NCBI RefSeq assembly: GCF_030674635.1 | Contig: NZ_CP089978.1 | Coordinates: 1,302,001 to 1,366,000 of the forward strand | Direction of reading: 5' to 3' | Source of the DNA: Moraxella sp. ZY210820 | GTDB lineage: Bacteria; Pseudomonadota; Gammaproteobacteria; Pseudomonadales; Moraxellaceae | Length of the DNA: 64,000 nt | In this document: in pieces, positions 1-7,884 of the stretch | How the letters are laid out: each line of letters begins with the position of its first letter | Numbering within the stretch: position 1 is the first letter of the stretch | Notes under the pieces: model-generated | What the model saw: the letters and a program-made list of their open reading frames with translations, nothing else | The model's database searches: none | What the model was told of the DNA's origin: nothing | Translations under genes and position numbers: made by a program

Positions 1-45
1 CTATTTCAAGGGAATCATATGAATTTACATCACCACGTGATTTGA
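1..45 (+). CDS. Possible 3' end of a gene entering from the left
   Basis: The first forward frame is open from base 1 to a TGA at 43-45 and would encode a 14-residue C-terminus ending HHHVI. I do not recognise the protein, and 14 codons are too few to prove coding. The alternative is plain intergenic sequence. It is listed only because the window cuts here and the rpmE terminator follows from 73. Confidence 0.2.
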   Translation, partial: LFQGNHMNLHHHVI

Positions 46-69
46 TATTACCCTAAAATAGAAGACCAT

Positions 70-105
70 AAAAAATCCCTAAAACATTATATATTTTAGG
101 GATTT
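70..105 (-). terminator. Rho-independent terminator of rpmE
   Basis: A perfect 12-bp stem is formed by 73-84 and 94-105 (AAATCCCTAAAA and its complement) with a 9-nt loop. Read leftward it is followed by a U-run from the A-tract at 70-75. It lies 19 bp past the rpmE stop codon, as expected for that gene's terminator. Confidence 0.85.
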
Positions 106-123
106 ATCATTTAAAACAATAAA

Positions 124-348
124 TTAACGTTTAACTGAACGAGCCATTGTTTTAAAGCGTTGATTAAATTTATCAACACGACCGCCAGTATTAACTTCTT
201 TTTGACGACCTGTATAGAATGGATGGCAAGCTGAGCATACGTCTAAATAGATAGACTCTTTGTTTAATGCTGAACGAGTTTCAAAAGAATTACCACATGA
301 ACAAGTCGCAGTAATTGTAGTATAAGTTGGGTGAATATCGGCACGCAT
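124..348 (-). CDS. rpmE: 50S ribosomal protein L31
   Basis: L31 is a small large-subunit protein that sits at the bridge between the ribosomal subunits. The 74-residue product matches the usual bacterial L31 length. It starts MRADIHP and has four cysteines (C16, C18, C38, C41) in a CxC...CxxC arrangement, so it is the zinc-binding (C+) form rather than the cysteine-free paralogue. The basic C-terminus ends MARSVKR. The ATG at 348 has a good Shine-Dalgarno (AGGAG) about 10 nt upstream. The gene stands alone with its own terminator at 73-105. Whether a second, Zur-controlled L31 exists elsewhere cannot be seen here. Confidence 0.97.
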   Translation of the reverse strand: MRADIHPTYTTITATCSCGNSFETRSALNKESIYLDVCSACHPFYTGRQKEVNTGGRVDKFNQRFKTMARSVKR

Positions 349-558
349 GGTCGATTAACTCCTGAATAAATAGAAAGGTTTTGCTATTATCGCCATTAAT
401 CACTCTTAAATATCAAACTTAAGGAAAAAGGTAAGTAAACTTACAGATTAACACGATAATAGACCATTTCTTTTGGCTCACCGAAATTCTAAGATTAGGG
501 CCAAGCACAACAAGCGGTCATCATTATACTCAAAAATCGTATTTTATTCAAATAAAAT

Positions 559-1860
559 TTACTGATTTTGAACCATTTCTGCAAAAGTTTCATCTGCCAT
601 TGCAATGGTATAAGCAATATCTTCATCAGAATGCACCGATGAAATAAAGCCCGCTTCAAATGCCGATGGTGCAAGGTACACGCCACGCTCTAACATACCA
701 TGAAAGAAGTGTTTAAAGGCTTCTACATCACACTTTAACATATTTTCAAAGCTCGATAATTCATCTTGCTCGGTAAAATATAAACCAAACATTGCCCCTT
801 GCTGTTGCGTTTTAAACGCAATACTATGTTTTTGTGCAACTTGCTCTAAACCGTGCAATAATTTGGCTAATTGTTGCTCTAATTTTGCATAAAAATCAGG
901 CTGACGTAAATGTTTAAACATCGCTAAACCTGCACGCATCGCCAATGGATTGCCTGACAATGTCCCTGCTTGATACACACCACCCAAAGGAGCAATACAT
1001 GACATAATTTCTTTTTTACCGCCAAATGCACCGACTGGCAAACCTGCACCAATAATTTTGCCCAATGTGGTCAAATCAGGTTTAACATCGTACACGCTTT
1101 GAGCTCCACCCAATGCTACACGGAAGCCTGTCATCACTTCATCAATGATAAAAACTGCACCATATTCATCGCACAATTCACGAATGGTGGTTAAAAATCC
1201 ATCTTTTGGTTTAACCAAATTCATATTGCCTGCGACTGGCTCAATAATCACCCCTGCAATATCTGACCCATATTGTTGAAAAGATTCACGAATGGCGTTT
1301 TTATCATTGTACGGTAAGACAAGCGTATGTTTCGCAAAATCTTCTGGCACACCTTTTGATGTTGGCTCGCCCAAGGTCAATAAACCCGAACCAGCTTTTA
1401 CCAACAAACTGTCTGAATGTCCATGATAACAACCTTCAAACTTGATGATTTTATTGCGTCCTGTATAACCACGAGCCAAACGAATTGCCGTCATGGTGGC
1501 TTCTGTACCTGAATTAGTCATACGCACCAATTCAATTGATGGCATAATTTCGCAAATTACATCTGCCAATGCTGTTTCGTGTACCGTTGGAGCACCATAG
1601 CTTAAACCATCAACGGCAGCATCTTGCACAGCTTTGACGATGTCTGGGTGAGAATGTCCCAAAATCATTGGTCCCCATGAACCGACATAATCGATATAAC
1701 GCTTATCGTCTTCATCCCACAAATACGCCCCTTCAGCACGTTTGATAAAAATAGGGGTACCGCCTACACTTTTAAATGCACGCACAGGCGAATTTACCCC
1801 TCCCGGAATGTGTCGGCTGGCTTCGGCAAAAAGTTGGGCTTGTTTCGCTGAAATTGTCAT
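559..1860 (-). CDS. hemL: Glutamate-1-semialdehyde 2,1-aminomutase
   Basis: HemL converts glutamate-1-semialdehyde to 5-aminolevulinate in the C5 route of tetrapyrrole synthesis, using pyridoxal phosphate (PLP) or pyridoxamine phosphate in the cytoplasm. The 433-residue protein is full length. Diagnostic features are the N-terminal [13 protein letters not shown] segment, the [10 protein letters not shown] segment, the SGTEA phosphate-binding loop near residue 117, the D240-E241 pair ([10 protein letters not shown]) that contacts the PLP ring nitrogen, and the Schiff-base lysine K268 in [18 protein letters not shown]. The ATG at 1860 has an AGGATA ribosome-binding site. It appears monocistronic. 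thiE lies further upstream on the same strand, but two unrelated genes intervene. Confidence 0.97.
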   Translation of the reverse strand: MTISAKQAQLFAEASRHIPGGVNSPVRAFKSVGGTPIFIKRAEGAYLWDEDDKRYIDYVGSWGPMILGHSHPDIVKAVQDAAVDGLSYGAPTVHETALADVICEIMPSIELVRMTNSGTEATMTAIRLARGYTGRNKIIKFEGCYHGHSDSLLVKAGSGLLTLGEPTSKGVPEDFAKHTLVLPYNDKNAIRESFQQYGSDIAGVIIEPVAGNMNLVKPKDGFLTTIRELCDEYGAVFIIDEVMTGFRVALGGAQSVYDVKPDLTTLGKIIGAGLPVGAFGGKKEIMSCIAPLGGVYQAGTLSGNPLAMRAGLAMFKHLRQPDFYAKLEQQLAKLLHGLEQVAQKHSIAFKTQQQGAMFGLYFTEQDELSSFENMLKCDVEAFKHFFHGMLERGVYLAPSAFEAGFISSVHSDEDIAYTIAMADETFAEMVQNQ

Positions 1861-1957
1861 AAAAATTATCCTAATTTAAACCATAAAGAATAAGTCATTT
1901 TAGCATTAAATAAGATAAAAATCACTTTTTCACTGCAAAACAATGTTCCGATAATCT

Positions 1958-2356
1958 TTAAATATCAATAAACCAGTCTTCAGGAAAATCAGGCATTTGC
2001 CATTCGCTATCCCAATGATAATTTTCTCCAATCGTATAAATCACGTCATTGGTTTGATATTCAAAGCGAATACTATAAATAGCCAATATTCGATTTGGAC
2101 AATCGCTATCATATTCTCTAAATAAATCAGGATATTGATGTTTTAATATCTGTTCTGCAAATAAAATAGCATTTTCTCTATCTTGCCAAACAGCTAAAAT
2201 TTGCTCTTGTGCTTTTTCAATACAATATTGGATAGATTGACCAGCTGGATATTCAACAAATATCAAAATATCAGCGATTTGAAATTCATCTGTCCAAATA
2301 TGACCATCAGTATCACGATTTAATGGCTTTTCATTAAATAGGTTAATTTCATACAT
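1958..2356 (-). CDS. Hypothetical acidic protein, possible immunity-type protein
   Basis: I do not recognise this 132-residue protein. It is acidic and rich in aromatic residues (a C-terminal WQMPDFPEDWF segment), with no signal peptide or membrane segment. It is therefore probably a soluble cytoplasmic protein. It lies on the same strand as the SMI1/KNR4-like gene at 2586-3266, and the two are separated by a short inverted-repeat element. Small acidic orphan genes next to SMI1/KNR4 proteins are often immunity proteins of contact-dependent toxin systems. That idea is inference from context only. The ATG at 2356 has only a weak GAG-type ribosome-binding site. Confidence 0.6.
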   Translation of the reverse strand: MYEINLFNEKPLNRDTDGHIWTDEFQIADILIFVEYPAGQSIQYCIEKAQEQILAVWQDRENAILFAEQILKHQYPDLFREYDSDCPNRILAIYSIRFEYQTNDVIYTIGENYHWDSEWQMPDFPEDWFIDI

Positions 2357-2400
2357 TTTTAATTTATCTCATAATAATCTCACGCTAATATAGTCAAATA

Positions 2401-2523
2401 ACTTAAAAACTGGTACAAAATTAACCATTATGCTGTAGGGGCGAATCATATTCGCCCAATAAACACAAGGTTTTCACAGGGCAAATGTGATTTGCCTCTA
2501 CAAATCTGTACCAATTTTTAAGT
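2401..2523. repeat. MITE-like inverted-repeat element (GGGGCGAAT family, copy A)
   Basis: The outer arms at 2401-2419 and 2505-2523 are inverted copies matching at 17 of 19 positions (ACTTAAAAAYTGGTACARA). The interior holds two hairpins: GGGCGAAT...ATTCGCCC at about 2438-2457, and GGGCAAAT...ATTTGCC. Partial further symmetry extends outward to about 2385 and 2537. No transposase is encoded. Related copies occur at 37320, 43468 and 57765. Confidence 0.7.
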
Positions 2524-2585
2524 TGAATTAGTATATCTACAATTTATTTAGGTAAATTTAATATCGGTTTATTTTAAATAAAACA

Positions 2586-3266
2586 CTAAAATGCGATATA
2601 TTGATTTACCCAACGACAAAATTCATCATCCGAATTTTCATCACCATATTGAGCAGGGATTTTTATAATTTCCAAAGCAGTTTTTGGAATACTAACATTA
2701 AAAGTATCTGTTACCCATTGTTGAAATTCAAGATTGGGATTAACTTTAAATTCCCTATATTCATTGGGCGAAAGATGAAAATAATCGTCCCAACAAATTT
2801 CATCATAACCAATGGCGAGCAGTCTTAAAAAATCCACCACATTATCAGCCAATACACAACAAAGAGCTGAACCAGACCCCGAACCAATATGGACGATTTT
2901 TAATTGATTGTCATCATTTAACCAAAAGGCACATTGTGAACCGTCCGCCCCACTTTGAGCAAAAACACACAATCTGTCGTCAATATTATCATCTAAATCG
3001 TTTTGAAAAATCCACCAATCAGACACAGGGCAATCAGGTGCAGAAAAATCTATATTTGTTCCACCATTTCGCTCATTATCCGTCCAGCTTTCTCTTACTT
3101 TTTGCCTATCATTTAGACAACCAAAACGAATATTCTCATCATTGTGTACAACATCTGAATAATAGCCATTTTGCTCAATCCATTCATAAAGCTGTTTTAT
3201 TTCTTTTGGAATAGTCATTGTTTTTGGCAATTTGGCTTGCAATTGGGTAATTAAAAGATTACTCAT
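2586..3266 (-). CDS. SMI1/KNR4 family protein
   Basis: The 226-residue cytoplasmic protein has the SUKH-type pattern: an N-terminal helix region with KEIKQLYEWIEQNGYY, a central W/D-rich part, then the diagnostic IGSGSGSALCCVLADN segment followed by VVDFLRLLAIGYDEI near residues 127-157. In bacteria many members of this superfamily are immunity proteins that neutralise polymorphic or contact-dependent toxins. Others have no known role. No toxin gene or rhs/CDI locus is visible in the flanks, so this would be an orphan. The ATG at 3266 is preceded by a weak AGG-type site. Family assignment is fairly confident; the specific function is unknown. Confidence 0.8.
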   Translation of the reverse strand: MSNLLITQLQAKLPKTMTIPKEIKQLYEWIEQNGYYSDVVHNDENIRFGCLNDRQKVRESWTDNERNGGTNIDFSAPDCPVSDWWIFQNDLDDNIDDRLCVFAQSGADGSQCAFWLNDDNQLKIVHIGSGSGSALCCVLADNVVDFLRLLAIGYDEICWDDYFHLSPNEYREFKVNPNLEFQQWVTDTFNVSIPKTALEIIKIPAQYGDENSDDEFCRWVNQYIAF

Positions 3267-3311
3267 AATTCTACCTATTTCTCTATTTATAGTTATAGCT
3301 TAATGATATAC

Positions 3312-3926
3312 TCAAAACAATTCCGCCCACGCTTCCACACGTTTCGCCACATCATCGACATCTAAAGCTAAAACATCGCTAATGACCGCACACATATCCG
3401 CCCCTGCGTTAATGACGACTGATGAATTTTCAACCGTTAATCCACCAATCGCACAAATGGAAATATTGGGAAATTGCTGTTTACATCGTTGAATAATGTT
3501 TACACCGATATTTTTGGCTTGCGTTTGTTTTGATGTTGATGAATAAATTGCCCCAAATGCCACATAATCCGCACCATCAGCAACCGCTTGTTTAGCCAAA
3601 TCTAAATCACTCATGCAGGTTCGCCCAATAATTGCACTATCGCCTAATAATTGCCGTGCTTGTTGAATAGAACCATCATCTTGTCCTAAATGAACGCCTA
3701 CATTAAATTGCTGTGCCAGTTGCATATTATCATTGATAATTAACGGAACTTTATAATTTGCACATAATTCCGCAATGCGTGGAATTTCTTCTAGTTGTTG
3801 CGATAATTGAATCTGTTTCCGCCGATATTGTAATAAGGCGATTTTCCCTGTAGATAATGCTTGTTCTAATTTATTATATAATATTGAAAACTCATCATCA
3901 TTGGTAATTAAATATAAACCTTTCAC
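3312..3926 (-). CDS. thiE: Thiamine-phosphate synthase
   Basis: ThiE condenses HMP-pyrophosphate with carboxythiazole phosphate to give thiamine phosphate. The 204-residue TIM-barrel protein shows the family motifs in order: LLQYRRKQ (31-38), PLIINDN (61-67, with D66 for Mg2+), GVHLGQDD (77-84), IIGRTC (99-104), GADYVAFGAIYSSTSK (118-133) and ICAIGGLTVEN (157-167). The start is a GTG at 3926 with AGGAG 8 nt upstream. A nearer ATG is out of frame. A Met at 105 sits where many ThiE proteins have His in the loop after the second phosphate motif. No thiamine riboswitch is apparent in the short gap to serC. Confidence 0.93.
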   Translation of the reverse strand: MKGLYLITNDDEFSILYNKLEQALSTGKIALLQYRRKQIQLSQQLEEIPRIAELCANYKVPLIINDNMQLAQQFNVGVHLGQDDGSIQQARQLLGDSAIIGRTCMSDLDLAKQAVADGADYVAFGAIYSSTSKQTQAKNIGVNIIQRCKQQFPNISICAIGGLTVENSSVVINAGADMCAVISDVLALDVDDVAKRVEAWAELF

Positions 3927-3995
3927 GATACATTCTCCTATGTTCCGTTAAAAATAGGCTGAGTATTGCACCCAACCTATTTGATGTTGATTTTA

Positions 3996-5075
3996 TTATC
4001 CGTGACGTTTTACAAAATCGTCCATAAATGCGGTTAAAGCTTGTACACCTTCCAAAGGCACAGCATTATAAATACTTGCACGCATACCACCGACTGAACG
4101 ATGTCCTGCAAGATTGAGTAAATGATTTTGCTCTGCTTCTTGTAAAAAGGCTTTTTCTAAAGCAGTATCGGCTAATGTAAATGGAACATTCATAATTGAA
4201 CGATATTGTTTAGCAATTGGATTATGATAAAAATCACTACCATCAATATAATCATATAAATGTTTGGCTTTAGCAAGATTTTGTTGATGAATAGCATCAA
4301 CACCGCCTTGTTTCAATAACCATTCAAACACTAAACCTGATAAATACCATGAATAAGTCGCTGGCGTATTGACCATTGAGCCATTTTTCGCTTGTTCATC
4401 ATAACGTAATAAACTTGGAATATTAGCTTGATATTGGTCTAATAAATCATCACGCACAATCACAATAGTTAAACCAGCAGGACCGATATTTTTTTGAGCA
4501 CCTGCATAAATTAAACCAAAACGGCTGACATCAAGCGGTGCAGATAAAATACTTGATGAAAAATCACACACCAGCGGTGCTGAACTATCTGGAATACCAT
4601 CAAACTGTACACCGCCAATGGTTTCATTATCGGCATAATGCACATAAGCAACATCAGCATCGATATTCCATTCACTTTGCGGTCGAATAGTAAATAAACC
4701 ATCTTGTTGTGTTAAAGCATCAATAATTTGAATATCGCCATAACGTTTCGCTTCTTTTGATGCTTTTTCTGACCAAATTCCTGTATTGATATAGGTTGCT
4801 TTTGAGTTTTTACCCAATAAATTCAACGGAATGGCTGAAAATTGTAATGATGCTCCACCTTGTAAAAATAACACTTTATAATTACTTGGAATATTCATTA
4901 ACGTGCGTAAATCAGCTTCTGCTTTTTCTGCAATCGCTACATAATCGGCACTACGATGGCTCATTTCCATCACAGAGACACCCTTGCCCTGCCAATCTAA
5001 TAACTCACGTTGAGCTTGTTCTAACACTTCAGTTGGTAAACTTGCAGGACCTGCACAAAAATTATATGCTCGCAT
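3996..5075 (-). CDS. serC: Phosphoserine aminotransferase
   Basis: SerC transaminates 3-phosphohydroxypyruvate to phosphoserine (serine synthesis) and also 3-hydroxy-4-phosphohydroxythreonine on the PLP route. The 359-residue product has the typical YNFCAGPASLP start, the SVMEMSHRS segment (34-42), the GGASLQF phosphate-binding loop (73-79), and the PLP lysine K195 in IYAGAQKNIGPAGLT. The C-terminal GHRSVGGMRASIYNA substrate-binding segment is present. The protein is full length, and the ATG at 5075 is the only sensible start. It lies 69 bp upstream of thiE on the same strand, so co-transcription is possible. Both belong to the wider PLP and thiamine cofactor network. Confidence 0.97.
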   Translation of the reverse strand: MRAYNFCAGPASLPTEVLEQAQRELLDWQGKGVSVMEMSHRSADYVAIAEKAEADLRTLMNIPSNYKVLFLQGGASLQFSAIPLNLLGKNSKATYINTGIWSEKASKEAKRYGDIQIIDALTQQDGLFTIRPQSEWNIDADVAYVHYADNETIGGVQFDGIPDSSAPLVCDFSSSILSAPLDVSRFGLIYAGAQKNIGPAGLTIVIVRDDLLDQYQANIPSLLRYDEQAKNGSMVNTPATYSWYLSGLVFEWLLKQGGVDAIHQQNLAKAKHLYDYIDGSDFYHNPIAKQYRSIMNVPFTLADTALEKAFLQEAEQNHLLNLAGHRSVGGMRASIYNAVPLEGVQALTAFMDDFVKRHG

Positions 5076-5250
5076 AAATCAATACTCTCTGATGATATTC
5101 ATCATAAATTGCCAATCTATTTAGAATAGAGGATATATTCATAAAATAATGCAATATTTAACCACAAATTTAGTTTTTTTTCGATATTTTTCACAATTTT
5201 TTTAAAAGGTTTTATCAATCATCGTCCACATGGGAAATTTAATATTGCTA

Positions 5251-5259
5251 TGTTATAAT
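5251..5259 (+). promoter_or_regulatory. Extended -10 promoter for mntP
   Basis: TGT directly precedes a perfect TATAAT at 5254-5259. No good -35 hexamer is present at 17-18 nt, which fits an extended -10 promoter. Transcription would begin near 5266, so the mntP mRNA would have a very short leader. Confidence 0.5.
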
Positions 5260-5280
5260 AAACATAAAGTCATTCCATAG

Positions 5281-5862
5281 ATGAATAACATGAATTTTTT
5301 TAGCCTAATTGCTCTTTCCTTTGCAATGTCAATGGATGCTTTTGCCGTTGCGATTGCTAAAGGAGCTTTATTAGAACACAAACCGAGTTTTATTAAAGCA
5401 CTCAAAATAGGCTTATTATTTGGATTAATTGAGGGTATAACCCCGTTCATTGGTTGGACATTAGGACATATAGCCCATCAATGGATTGAACAATGGGATC
5501 ATTGGATTGCATTTTCTTTATTGACCGCATTAGGTTTAAAAGTGATTTACGAATATTTCACCCATTCTCCTACAGAAATCAGCATACAGACCGAAGAAAA
5601 TAAATCATGGTGGCTTTTAATCTTAACTGCAATCGGCACTAGCCTTGATGCAATGACTGTAGGTGTTAGCCTTGCTTTTTTAGATGTAAATATCTTTATT
5701 GCTACACTGATGATTGGGCTAACAACAACTTTAATGGTTACTTTAGGTATTTTAATTGGACAAAAAGCTGGAAAAAGATGCGGTGATTATGCTGAATTAT
5801 TAGGCGGAATTACATTAATTATCATTGGTAGTTTTATTCTATATCGCCATATATGTTCGTAA
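5281..5862 (+). CDS. mntP: Manganese efflux pump MntP
   Basis: MntP exports Mn2+ across the inner membrane and protects against manganese excess. The 193-residue protein has six predicted membrane segments in two repeats. It carries the conserved acidic residues expected of the family: D19 in SMDAFAVA, E51 in LIEGITPFIGW, and D123 in TSLDAMTVGVS. It is divergent from serC. The ATG at 5281 has no clear Shine-Dalgarno, and an in-frame ATG at 5290 is possible. An extended -10 (TGT-TATAAT, 5251-5259) lies just upstream, which would give a leader of only about 15 nt. That leaves no room for a yybP-ykoY manganese riboswitch, and none is visible. Confidence 0.93.
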   Translation: MNNMNFFSLIALSFAMSMDAFAVAIAKGALLEHKPSFIKALKIGLLFGLIEGITPFIGWTLGHIAHQWIEQWDHWIAFSLLTALGLKVIYEYFTHSPTEISIQTEENKSWWLLILTAIGTSLDAMTVGVSLAFLDVNIFIATLMIGLTTTLMVTLGILIGQKAGKRCGDYAELLGGITLIIIGSFILYRHICS

Positions 5863-5945
5863 TTTAATCAATATTACAAAAAACAGCTTGATTTTTCCTG
5901 AATAATAGTGATTAATAGACATTCTGAAATGTGAAAGGAACTTAA

Positions 5946-6911
5946 ATGAAACAGCATAATCGTTGGTTAGCCATTTTATTGGCTAGCACTATCGTATTTG
6001 CACCAATTGCTGAAGCAAAACGTGCAGGTGGCGGTAAAAGTCATGGTATGTCTCGTCAAAGCAGTTCACAACCTGCTTCGCCTACCCCTATTCAACCCAA
6101 TAAAAGTGCTACTCCTACACCACAAGCTCCACAAAAAAGTGGCTCTAATGTCGGTGGTATGGTAGCAGCTGGTGTAGCTGGTGCTGCTGTTGGTGCTTTA
6201 GCTGCTAATGCAATGGCAGATGATGGTGATAAAGATAAAGAGGAAGAATCAAGTAGCTTTGGTTGGTTATTTTGGTTAGTTCTAGCAGGTTTAGCATTTG
6301 CTGCATTCCGCTTTTTTAGCAGTAAAAAAAAACTAGCAACCGCTAACCCTAACCCTTATGCACCTAACTCAGGTCATACGAGCAATAATGCACAATTTGG
6401 TACGCCAATTAACGCACAAACTCGCCAAAATGTAAGTAGTCATAGTGGCGATAATACTAATATTTTTGGTCAGCCTGTAGGTGGTTCAAATCCATCTGCT
6501 CCACAACAAAATTTTGGTATTTATACTAACAATGGCAATAACTTACCTGATGGTAGTGAGCCTGCGGCATTCTTGCGTATTGCACGTCAGCGTTTTAACC
6601 ATATTCAAGCCATGAATAGTGCAAGCAATATTGATGAAATCCGCCGTTACTTAACGCCTGATTTATATCAATCAATGTATGCAGATATTATGGCAAATAG
6701 TGATGAAAATGTTGCTGAATTTAGTAATTTAAATGCAATGGTTGCTGATACAAGTACTGAAAATGGTCAATATATTGTAAGTGTTCGCTTTACAGGTACT
6801 GTAAGTGAAGATTTAAATAGCTTGCCGCAACCATTTACTGAAATTTGGCATTTTGTTAAACCAGTTGGTTCTACCGATGATTGGTTAGTTGCTGGTATTC
6901 AACAAGCTTAA
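5946..6911 (+). CDS. Tim44-like domain membrane protein
   Basis: The 321-residue protein begins with a signal-peptide-like segment (hydrophobic 8-22, possible cleavage after AEA at 24). A Gly/Ser/Pro/Gln-rich stretch and an Ala/Gly-rich hydrophobic patch (67-90) follow. A clear transmembrane helix is at about 105-124 (GWLFWLVLAGLAFAAFRFF). After a long low-complexity linker the C-terminal 110 residues form a Tim44-like domain (FLRIARQRFNHIQAMN... to ...IWHFVKPVGSTDDWLVAGIQQA). Bacterial proteins of this type are inner-membrane proteins of unknown role. The mitochondrial homologous domain tethers the import motor. The gene is monocistronic and ends at a strong bidirectional terminator. Confidence 0.88.
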   Translation: MKQHNRWLAILLASTIVFAPIAEAKRAGGGKSHGMSRQSSSQPASPTPIQPNKSATPTPQAPQKSGSNVGGMVAAGVAGAAVGALAANAMADDGDKDKEEESSSFGWLFWLVLAGLAFAAFRFFSSKKKLATANPNPYAPNSGHTSNNAQFGTPINAQTRQNVSSHSGDNTNIFGQPVGGSNPSAPQQNFGIYTNNGNNLPDGSEPAAFLRIARQRFNHIQAMNSASNIDEIRRYLTPDLYQSMYADIMANSDENVAEFSNLNAMVADTSTENGQYIVSVRFTGTVSEDLNSLPQPFTEIWHFVKPVGSTDDWLVAGIQQA

Positions 6912-6927
6912 TGCTCGTCTGTAATGT

Positions 6928-6965
6928 AAAATGGCATTTCTAAATTGGAAATGCCATTTTTAATT
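6928..6965 (+). terminator. Bidirectional terminator between the Tim44-like gene and the PPTase gene
   Basis: A perfect 13-bp stem (6928-6940 with 6948-6960, AAAATGGCATTTC and complement) encloses a 7-nt loop, with T-rich sequence on the right. It lies in the 67-bp gap between two convergent genes, so it probably serves both. Confidence 0.8.
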
Positions 6966-6978
6966 TAAACTGTTCATA

Positions 6979-7659
6979 TTAAACATGACGAGCGTAAACC
7001 ATCGTCCATTTTAGTTGATTATTCTGTACATCATCTATATCATGATTAATAACTCGCCATGCTATCGCCAACATAAAATCAATTTTGCCATGTGCCGATA
7101 AAAGACTACAAGGTGTACAATAAAATCTAAAATAGCCAATTTTTTCATGGTATACCATACCCCATTGTGTATCCCTTTGAATTTGTGTATTTAATTGATT
7201 TAAATTAATACGAATCCCCAAACCACTCGCTTTTAAAACTGCTTCTTTAACTGTCCAAATTTTAAACCAATGAGCAGAGATTTTTCCCTGTGTCTGCCAT
7301 GCTTGATATTCATCATCATGAAAACAATGTTGTGCCATTGCTTCAAAACGCACTTTACGCTGTAATTGTTCGATATCAATACCTATATCTTGTAATTCAT
7401 CACTAATCAACAAAGCAGATAAATCTGAACTATGACTATGATTAAAAGCAATTCTTTGCCCAACAATATAAGGTTTACCATAATCATCGGTCATAAATTG
7501 AACATCATCTTGCTGTAAGTAATGTAAAATTTGTTGCTCACGATATTGACGTATAGCTTGTTTACGTTGTTGTTGATATTCACGGCGTGATATTGGATTT
7601 TTTAGCTCCGATGATGGATAAATTTCATCAAGTTGTTTTAAAATAATCTGTGTAGTCAT
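6979..7659 (-). CDS. 4'-phosphopantetheinyl transferase (Sfp type)
   Basis: This enzyme transfers 4'-phosphopantetheine from CoA onto the serine of acyl or peptidyl carrier proteins. The 226-residue length is that of Sfp/EntD-type enzymes rather than the short AcpS. Key motifs are FNHSHS (72-77), GIDIE (93-97, with Mg2+ ligands D95 and E97) and FKIWTVKEAVLKASGLG (132-148, the WxxKEA signature with E139). The N-terminal third is Gln/Arg-rich and poorly conserved. No polyketide or non-ribosomal peptide cluster is nearby, so its partner carrier protein is unknown. It could be the housekeeping enzyme for fatty-acid ACP. It is divergent from the efflux operon. Confidence 0.9.
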   Translation of the reverse strand: MTTQIILKQLDEIYPSSELKNPISRREYQQQRKQAIRQYREQQILHYLQQDDVQFMTDDYGKPYIVGQRIAFNHSHSSDLSALLISDELQDIGIDIEQLQRKVRFEAMAQHCFHDDEYQAWQTQGKISAHWFKIWTVKEAVLKASGLGIRINLNQLNTQIQRDTQWGMVYHEKIGYFRFYCTPCSLLSAHGKIDFMLAIAWRVINHDIDDVQNNQLKWTMVYARHV

Positions 7660-7813
7660 TTCTAATAAACTAAATATTATGAATTATGCTGATATTATGA
7701 AGTTAATGTACAAAAATATGCAATTCTATTATACAAAATTTACACAATAAATCTTTAGTAATTTACTTATATTTGCTTGCATATTTTAATACCAAAAAGT
7801 ACAATAACACCAA

Positions 7814-7823
7814 CTAGTACTAG
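7814..7823. promoter_or_regulatory. Palindrome CTAGTACTAG upstream of the efflux operon
   Basis: A perfect 10-bp palindrome lies 61 bp before the adaptor start, in the 225-bp AT-rich divergent gap with the phosphopantetheinyl transferase gene. It could be a repressor operator. AdeIJK operons in Acinetobacter are repressed by the unlinked TetR protein AdeN. No regulator is encoded beside this operon. The link is inference. Confidence 0.3.
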
Positions 7824-7884
7824 ACATACAGTTTATTATTATAAATGTATATTTAGATAAAAATGATATATCCATGAGGTTTTT

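Noticed and set aside
5078-5280. yybP-ykoY manganese riboswitch before mntP
   Set aside because: The clear -10 at 5254 leaves a leader of about 15 nt, and no riboswitch-like paired structure was found.
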